DNA from: Oscillospiraceae bacterium
Lineage (GTDB): Bacteria > Bacillota > Clostridia > Oscillospirales > Acutalibacteraceae
Assembly (NCBI GenBank): GCA_031270785.1
Contig: JAISWM010000068.1
Coordinates: forward strand, 1 to 28,812
Length of the DNA stretch: 28,812 nucleotides
Direction: 5' to 3'
The position numbers and the translations under genes were made by a program. Below the pieces are notes generated by a model, which searched no databases, was not told where the DNA came from, and saw only the letters and a program-made list of their open reading frames with translations. The stretch's first letter is position 1. Every line of letters starts with the position of its first letter. This document shows, one piece after another, positions 24,635 to 28,812 of the stretch.

Positions 24635-24652
24635 CCTTGAGGGCGGAAAAAT

Positions 24653-24740
24653 GGTGGTGGTTCAAATTAGTTGATAATATCTTTTCCCCCGCCCACGGGC
24701 GGGGGAAAAGAAGGGGTTTCAACTATTTTGAGGCACGACC
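24653..24740. mobile_element. Family A element with perfect 8-bp target duplication
   Basis: 88 bp, ends GGTGGTGGTTCAAATTAG and (reverse strand) GGTCGTGCCTCAAAATAG, flanked by GGAAAAAT on both sides (24645-24652, 24741-24748). Hairpin CCCCCGCCCACGGGCGGGGG. Confidence 0.9.
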
Positions 24741-24772
24741 GGAAAAATAAAGATGAAAAGAGGAACTAAATA

Positions 24773-26575
24773 ATGAATAATAAGCAGTATTACTCATGTG
24801 ACAGGAACCATTATTTTTTTGGTAAGCTTATGACAGTCAGAGATTTTGAAAGTGAGCAAACTTACTTTAACTCCAAAAGAAGACTTGGAAATAGGATGCT
24901 CAACGGAGTGGGGATTGTCTCGGGGCTCGATATAATATTAGTTGATAATAAAACGTTTTCTCTTGAAACCGGTATGGCTCTTGATTATATGGGCAGAGAA
25001 ATCGTTGTATCTGAGCCATGTGTCAGAAGGCTTAATATTATAAAAGGGTTTGATGAAAACAAAGATAAGGGGATAGTATACCTATGCTTGAGTTATAAAG
25101 AAAATTTTAAAGAAACAACTTTTTCAGTTGCGGGGTCTGGAAAATCAAATGGTGTAAGTGAAGAATTTAACAGAGTTGGTGAAGGATATGAATTGTTTAT
25201 TACATCTGTAAAGCCCAAGGAAGAAAAGCTGAAACTGGATAGTTTAGTAAAGCAGCGTATTGAAGTTTATAATAAAGATAGAATAAGTATAGTTGTTGAA
25301 ATGGATAAATACGTAAATCCATCGGGGAAATTATCTATTAGAACTATTTTTCAAAAAGAAAATGTGGAAGCACCTATAAAGTATTCTTTCGTTATTCGCG
25401 GAGAGTTCTTTAAGTCGTCAGAAGGCGGTAACGAAGAACTGAAAATAGATTACCATGAAACAGAAATTTCAACTTATAAAAGTGAATACCAAGATTACAG
25501 CATGAACTGCGATGCAACCGTTGATACTCTCGCTGAGCTTCGTATTAATAAAGATTCGTTTAAACTTGAGGTCGGTTCAGATGTTTTAAAAATTTCAGAA
25601 GATATAGTGCTTCCACTATCAATTAAAAACGATCCTATAAAAGATATAGTTATAGATCAATACTATTCAAAGCATTTTGATGAAATTGTAGACGATGTTG
25701 ATGGCAAGTACATATATCTCGCCAGGTTTCACCTTATAACAAACAAACTTACATATTTTATTGAAGGATTTGAAAAGCACCCGTTTAAACAATACCTTTT
25801 CAGCAATGAACTTCTGAAACTTTTAGATGACTTGAAAAAATCAGAAAAAATTTCTATTACAGATAAAACCGATAGTGAAAAATTTGTTGAAGCTGAAGAA
25901 GCGCAACCTAAAGTACTGGATCTTCCCAAACCCAAAATAGAAAATGTTACAACCGGAGTAGAAAGAATAAATTTAGGATTTAACCCCAAAATAGGAAGAT
26001 GTTTTTATTCTTATGAATTTGTGCACGGCCTTGGGGTAGGGAATATAGCCGTTGTGACGGCTATTGATAACAAAGCCAATTATTTAACAGATGACAAAGG
26101 GTTACTTGTGTTTGGTGACAAGGGAATTTTTACGAAGGAAGAAATATCAATATCCGCGCCTAACGTGCAGATAGCCGCAATATCCAATTCGGAAAAAGGC
26201 ACTATAAAATTAGGCGTAAGATTAATGGAAAAAACTGCTCTTCAGGCTGTAGATGTAAGGTGGTGGGCTGTTAAGCCGGAAGAGATCAAGAAAGAAGAGG
26301 AAGACCTGGTAATAGACGAAAGTGTAAGAGTAATAATAACACCTAATACAGCCAGAGTAAAACCGCTTGAACAAATAAGATTCAGTGCTGTAATAGAAGG
26401 CGCAAGCAGTCAGGAAATACGCTGGGCCACAGCGGAAAATAATACCGGTACTATTGACAATAACGGTCTGTATACCGCACCGTCTAAAGAAGGTGTATAT
26501 GAAATCAAAGCTTACAGCGTTAAATTCGAAAACAAAAGTGATTCTGCTTACGTTGTTGTTAGTGCGTCAGATTGA
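24773..26575 (+). CDS. Large baseplate-associated surface protein with C-terminal Ig-like domain, fibre candidate
   Basis: 600 residues, ATG 24773 after AGAGGAAC. The N-terminus YYSCDRNHYFFGKLMTVRDF, then EQTYFNSKRRLGNRMLNGVGIVSGLD, is a pattern seen in proteins encoded after the tail I gene of many eCIS-like clusters; the equivalent positions hold fibre or receptor-binding components. Residues 80-380 are mixed alpha/beta. Residues about 395-500 form a beta-rich domain (RCFYSYEFVHGLGVGNIAVVTAIDN). The last 80 (518-600) are a bacterial Ig-like domain: VIITPNTARVKPLEQIRFSAVIEG, IRWATAENNTGTIDNNGLYTAPSKEGVYEIKAYS. Such domains are common in adhesins. It is the last gene of the run; its 3' end overlaps the convergent secreted-protein gene by 28 bases. 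Confidence 0.78.
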   Translation: MNNKQYYSCDRNHYFFGKLMTVRDFESEQTYFNSKRRLGNRMLNGVGIVSGLDIILVDNKTFSLETGMALDYMGREIVVSEPCVRRLNIIKGFDENKDKGIVYLCLSYKENFKETTFSVAGSGKSNGVSEEFNRVGEGYELFITSVKPKEEKLKLDSLVKQRIEVYNKDRISIVVEMDKYVNPSGKLSIRTIFQKENVEAPIKYSFVIRGEFFKSSEGGNEELKIDYHETEISTYKSEYQDYSMNCDATVDTLAELRINKDSFKLEVGSDVLKISEDIVLPLSIKNDPIKDIVIDQYYSKHFDEIVDDVDGKYIYLARFHLITNKLTYFIEGFEKHPFKQYLFSNELLKLLDDLKKSEKISITDKTDSEKFVEAEEAQPKVLDLPKPKIENVTTGVERINLGFNPKIGRCFYSYEFVHGLGVGNIAVVTAIDNKANYLTDDKGLLVFGDKGIFTKEEISISAPNVQIAAISNSEKGTIKLGVRLMEKTALQAVDVRWWAVKPEEIKKEEEDLVIDESVRVIITPNTARVKPLEQIRFSAVIEGASSQEIRWATAENNTGTIDNNGLYTAPSKEGVYEIKAYSVKFENKSDSAYVVVSASD

Positions 26576-27255
26576 AATGAAGTATATAATGACACTGCTT
26601 GTGAAAAATCATAGTAAATGCTCTCGTAATTTAATTGTTCGTGAGTAATTAAAAATAGGTGTGTGGCTGCTGCAGGGGTATGCGTGCGCGCGTATTCTTT
26701 GATATCCTCAGTAATATTATTTATAACTCCGGGATTATTTATTTGAATATCGTAGTAGGTATTGCCCCTACGAAGAACAGTTATACCATCTGAGAACTCA
26801 CAAATTTGTGCTCCATCTTCCCGGCGATTTGTAAGCGTAATTGGTACGACTACGCTGTAACCGCCTTCGTTTATAATGCCCATTATTGTTTCATTAATGT
26901 CGCGTCGAATGTTGCCGGTTAAAACACGAATCCGTTGGTCATTACGATCGTTGAACCAGTAATTAGTCTCGGGGAAAAAATAGTACAGCAAAATCATTAA
27001 AATATGCATTTCCATACCACAAAGTATTCCAAAGCCAATTATTTTAAACTGAAAAATTAATATTTTTTTGCAACACAAAAGTAATTTTTTAATTAGCTCT
27101 ATTGGAAGAAAATCTGATTTTGAAAAATCAGTCTCAAAAAACGTTTTGGCAGTATCGCTGGTTAAAGCCGGGTTTAACAATTTTTCACCTTCACAGCGAG
27201 AAAGATTCAGAAGAATCATAAAAATACTTAAAATCATTGCTAAAAATTTTTTCAT
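26548..27255 (-). CDS. Secreted or membrane-anchored protein of unknown function
   Basis: About 235 residues from ATG at 27255 (minus strand), 5 bases after TGGAGAA; an in-frame ATG five codons upstream lies before that site. Signal peptide MKKFLAMILSIFMILLNLSRC; the SRC does not fit a canonical lipobox. Residues about 45-95 hold two hydrophobic stretches (LLLCCKKILIFQFKIIGFGIL and MHILMILLYYFF) that may form a membrane hairpin. The remaining 140 residues are soluble: RIRVLTGNIRRDINETIM, GYSVVVPITLTNR, a beta-rich GITVLRRGNTYYDIQI, and HLFLITHEQLNYESIYYDF. No family recognised. It is monocistronic under a consensus promoter and convergent with the injection operon. Link to the particle is unproven. 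Confidence 0.72.
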   Translation of the reverse strand: MKKFLAMILSIFMILLNLSRCEGEKLLNPALTSDTAKTFFETDFSKSDFLPIELIKKLLLCCKKILIFQFKIIGFGILCGMEMHILMILLYYFFPETNYWFNDRNDQRIRVLTGNIRRDINETIMGIINEGGYSVVVPITLTNRREDGAQICEFSDGITVLRRGNTYYDIQINNPGVINNITEDIKEYARTHTPAAATHLFLITHEQLNYESIYYDFSQAVSLYTSFQSDALTTT

Positions 27256-27299
27256 TGTCGTTCTCCACATTTTAATATAGTTAAAATAAATTTAAATTT

Positions 27300-27328
27300 A
27301 TTATATCAAAAAACCAAATTAATGTCAA
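27300..27328 (-). promoter_or_regulatory. Consensus sigma-70 promoter of the secreted-protein gene
   Basis: On the minus strand TTGACA (27323-27328), exactly 17 bp, TATAAT (27300-27305). Both hexamers are perfect. The distance to the start codon at 27255 is about 45 bases. Confidence 0.88.
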
Positions 27329-27333
27329 ATCAA

Positions 27334-27666
27334 TTATATATGGCTATTTCGTATGAAACGCATCTGATTTTGTAACAGCTGCGAAATCATATTGAAACAG
27401 TAGTACTGATAAATGAATACTTCCACCCACAAAAGTATTCCAAAGCCAATTATTTTAAACTGAAAAAGTAATATTTTTTTACAACACAAAAGTAATTTTT
27501 TAATTAGCTCTATTGGGCGAGAATCTGATTTTGAAAAATCAGTCTCAAAAAACGTTTTGGCAGTATCGCTGGTTAAAGCCGGGTTTAACAATTTTTCACC
27601 TTCACAGCGGGAAAGATTCAGAAAAATCATAAAAACACTTAAAATCATTGCTAAAAATTTTTTCAT
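27334..27666 (-). pseudogene. Truncated tandem copy of the secreted-protein gene
   Basis: From ATG 27666 the first 73 or so residues are nearly identical to the intact neighbour (MKKFLAMILSVFMIFLNLSR, LLLCCKKILLFQFKIIGFGIL). The frame then leaves homology at WVEVFIYQYYC and stops after about 110 residues, reading through a remnant family B element. The homology (27427-27755 versus 27017-27345, offset about 411) includes promoter, ribosome site, signal peptide and first hydrophobic region but not the soluble domain. It has an intact promoter and could still make a short membrane peptide, so calling it a pseudogene is a judgement. Confidence 0.7.
27341..27381. mobile_element. Family B internal-deletion remnant (~41 bp)
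   Basis: TGGCTATTTCGTATGAAACGC is the left arm of family B and AACAGCTG its right end. The hairpin and most of the right arm are missing; the join falls at GTAAC, which occurs at both former borders. Confidence 0.6.
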
Positions 27667-27710
27667 TGTCGTTCTCCACATTTTAATATAGTTAAAATAA
27701 ATTTAAATTT

Positions 27711-27739
27711 ATTATATCAAAAAACCAAATTAATGTCAA
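27711..27739 (-). promoter_or_regulatory. Duplicated consensus promoter in front of the truncated copy
   Basis: Minus strand TTGACA (27734-27739), 17 bp, TATAAT (27711-27716), identical in hexamers and spacing to the promoter at 27300-27328. Confidence 0.85.
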
Positions 27740-27749
27740 ATTAATTATA

Positions 27750-27848
27750 TAGTAAAAGCCATTTAGAAACGGAGTATTATTTACGTTTCTTTCCCCCGCC
27801 GAAGGCGGGGGGAAAAACAAAATATCACTATTTAAAAAGGTTTTACTA
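27750..27848. mobile_element. Family E miniature element, intact copy with TA duplication
   Basis: 99 bp, ends TAGTAAAAGCCATTTAG and GGTTTTACTA (inverted repeats), flanked by TA at 27748-27749 and 27849-27850. Core hairpin CCCCCGCC-GAA-GGCGGGGG. On its right it abuts part of a family A element (TCAACTAATTTGGCCC), whose TA it seems to have used. Confidence 0.82.
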
Positions 27849-27850
27849 TA

Positions 27851-27962
27851 TCAACTAATTTGGCCCACAACCTTAGAAATGTGGTTTTATTTACGTTTTT
27901 TTCCACCCGACATTGGCGGGGGGAAAAACAAAAATGTCATTGTTTGAGGTTGTAGCCCAAAT
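27851..27962. repeat. Family A end fragment, family E core fragment and family A start fragment
   Basis: 27851-27876 is the left end of a family A element in reverse (TCAACTAATTTGGCCCACAA). 27880-27950 is the middle of family E (GTGGTTTTATTTACG, hairpin, AAAATGTCATTGTTT). 27947-27962 is a family A start (GGTTGTAGCCCAAAT) cut off by the next family B element. Confidence 0.6.
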
Positions 27963-27964
27963 TA

Positions 27965-28076
27965 TAGCTATTTCGTTTGAAAAGCATCTGATTTTGTAAC
28001 TTTCTCCCGGCCGACGGCCGGGAGAAAGTACACGGATAAATTTACTTTTGAAGGCTGTTTAAAATCGTAACAGCTA
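27965..28076. mobile_element. Family B element, copy near rsmI, with compensatory hairpin change
   Basis: 112 bp, ends TAGCTATTTCGTTTGAAAA and TTAAAATCGTAACAGCTA, flanked by TA at both sides. The hairpin is CTTTCTCCCGGCC-GAC-GGCCGGGAGAAAG, 13 bp perfect. Relative to the 1071 copy both arms have changed so pairing is kept. Confidence 0.85.
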
Positions 28077-28176
28077 TAGTAAAAGCTATAGTAAAAGCTA
28101 TTTAGAAACGTGGTTTTATTTACGTTCTTTTCCTACCGCCGAAGGCGGTGGGGGAAAATAAAATGTCACTGTTTGA
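28077..28176. repeat. Family E copy lacking its right end, with duplicated left tip
   Basis: TATAGTAAAAGC occurs twice in a row (28077 and 28090), then GTGGTTTTATTTACG and a hairpin CCGCCGAAGGCGG. The right end is replaced by the start of the family A element at 28177. Confidence 0.6.
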
Positions 28177-28268
28177 GGTTGTAGTCCAAATTAGTTGATA
28201 ATATCTTTTTCCCCCTCGCCCATGGCGGGTGAAAAGAAGGAATTTCAGCCATTTTGAGACACATGACC
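28177..28268. mobile_element. Family A element upstream of rsmI
   Basis: 92 bp, ends GGTTGTAGTCCAAATTAG and ATTTTGAGACACATGACC, with a degraded core hairpin CCCCCTCGCC-CAT-GGCGGG. No matching octamers flank it. Confidence 0.75.
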
Positions 28269-28270
28269 AA

Positions 28271-28322
28271 TTGTTCATTGCTCTCTCTCAGCGAGCCTGC
28301 AGGGGAGAGACCGTACGAACAA
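28271..28322 (+). repeat. Imperfect hairpin before rsmI
   Basis: TTGTTC (28271-28276) pairs with GAACAA (28317-28322), and CTCTC with GAGAG inside. The sequence after it, ending TAGTAGCTATA, resembles the right arm of the divergent B-like element at 24587-24634, so it is probably another decayed family B relative. Confidence 0.4.
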
Positions 28323-28382
28323 GTTTACCTTTTTCAAATGTAGTAGCTATATTGTACAAAAATAGTAATAAGAGATGATTTT

Positions 28383-28812
28383 ATGAACGGAACTTTATAT
28401 ATAGTTGGCACACCTATAGGTAATTTAGGAGATATGACGTTCAGAGCCGTTGAAATTTTGAGGTCTGTAGATTTTATAGCAGCGGAGGATACAAGAGTAA
28501 CTCATAAATTGTTAAGCCATTTTAAAATAGATAAAAAAATGATAAGTTATTTTGAACATAATAAACGCGAAAGAGGGCAAATAATAATTAATCGAATCAA
28601 AAATAAAGAAAACTGTGCTTTAGTTACGGATGCCGGTATGCCCGCAATATCTGATCCGGGTGAAATGATAGTTAGGCAGTGTTATGACGAAAGAATAGAT
28701 GTTAAGGTAATACCGGGGCCCAGTGCGTGTATTTCGGCGTTATCCGTATCTGGGCTACCAACGGGAAGATTTAGTTTTGAAGGTTTTTTGAGTGTAAATA
28801 AAAAAGGAAGAA
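28383..28812 (+). CDS. rsmI: 16S rRNA (cytidine1402-2'-O)-methyltransferase RsmI (3' partial)
   Basis: The first 143 residues of a SAM-dependent tetrapyrrole-methylase-fold enzyme that 2'-O-methylates C1402 in the decoding centre of 16S rRNA. Conserved motifs in order: LYIVGTPIGNLGDMT (residues 5-19), AAEDTRVTHKLL (34-45), a TDAGMPAISDPG loop (82-93) and VIPGPSA (110-116), all complete and in normal spacing. ATG 28383 follows AAGAGATG. A weak TTTACC / TATATT pair 18 bp apart lies about 40 bases upstream in the repeat-derived sequence, so this housekeeping gene may take its promoter from a decayed element. The gene runs off the window. Confidence 0.95.
   Translation, partial: MNGTLYIVGTPIGNLGDMTFRAVEILRSVDFIAAEDTRVTHKLLSHFKIDKKMISYFEHNKRERGQIIINRIKNKENCALVTDAGMPAISDPGEMIVRQCYDERIDVKVIPGPSACISALSVSGLPTGRFSFEGFLSVNKKGR

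Noticed and set aside
3619..26575. Prophage
   Set aside because: No capsid, portal, terminase, integrase, replication or lysis genes, and housekeeping genes on both sides.
2281..28230. Intrinsic terminators formed by the GC-rich A/B/E hairpins
   Set aside because: Each hairpin is preceded by T and followed by A on either strand, so no U-tract follows the stem. They may still influence RNA, but are not called terminators.
1..28812. tRNA, rRNA or known riboswitch
   Set aside because: No cloverleaf with a GTTCRA arm, rRNA segment or recognisable riboswitch core was found on reading; a covariance-model scan was not possible.

Overview
The window is AT-rich bacterial DNA with strong GGAGG-type ribosome binding sites and many TTG/GTG starts. 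Together with the sequence character of the flanking housekeeping genes (class II fructose-bisphosphate aldolase, the end of a GldG-like ABC-transport protein, the start of rsmI), this points to a low-GC Firmicute, most likely a Clostridia relative. This assignment is by character only; no marker phylogeny was possible.

Layout. 1-245: tail end of a GldG-family membrane protein. 246-1198: no gene, a dense block of small hairpin repeats. 1199-2143: fba. 2144-2508: more repeats and a good promoter. 2509-3123: a small secreted protein of unknown function, closed by an intrinsic terminator. 3619-26575: a one-directional run of genes for a contractile injection system (phage-tail-like particle). 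The order is: acidic unknown protein, sheath, tube 1, tail-assembly protein with a CxxC motif, DUF6760-like micro-protein, tube 2 fused to a long charged coiled coil, small coiled coil, giant coiled coil of about 1440 residues, gpD/gp27-like hub, gpV/gp5-like spike, gp25, two Baseplate-J proteins, gpI-like tail protein, and a 600-residue surface protein ending in an Ig-like domain. 26548-27681 (minus strand): a secreted unknown protein with a consensus promoter, plus a truncated tandem copy of its 5' half. 28383-end: rsmI.

How it fits together. Sheath, two tube proteins, hub, spike, gp25 and two J proteins are the core of a contractile particle. No capsid, terminase, portal, integrase, holin or lysin gene is present, so this is a particle locus rather than a prophage. 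Several parts usual in extracellular contractile injection systems are not seen: AAA+ ATPase, LysM baseplate protein, PAAR tip and a recognisable cap/terminator protein. Large, low-complexity, unrecognised proteins lie where a tape measure and LysM protein would be expected.

The second major theme is a mosaic of short non-coding mobile elements that fills nearly every wide intergenic gap, including inside the injection-system operon. Family A (about 88 bp) has imperfect terminal inverted repeats and 8-bp target duplications that can be read at five places. Families B (113 bp) and E (about 100 bp) have termini beginning TAG and sit on TA dinucleotides. A and B are nested in each other in both orders. 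None interrupts a coding sequence, but several sit exactly on stop codons, a terminator or a gene 5' end.
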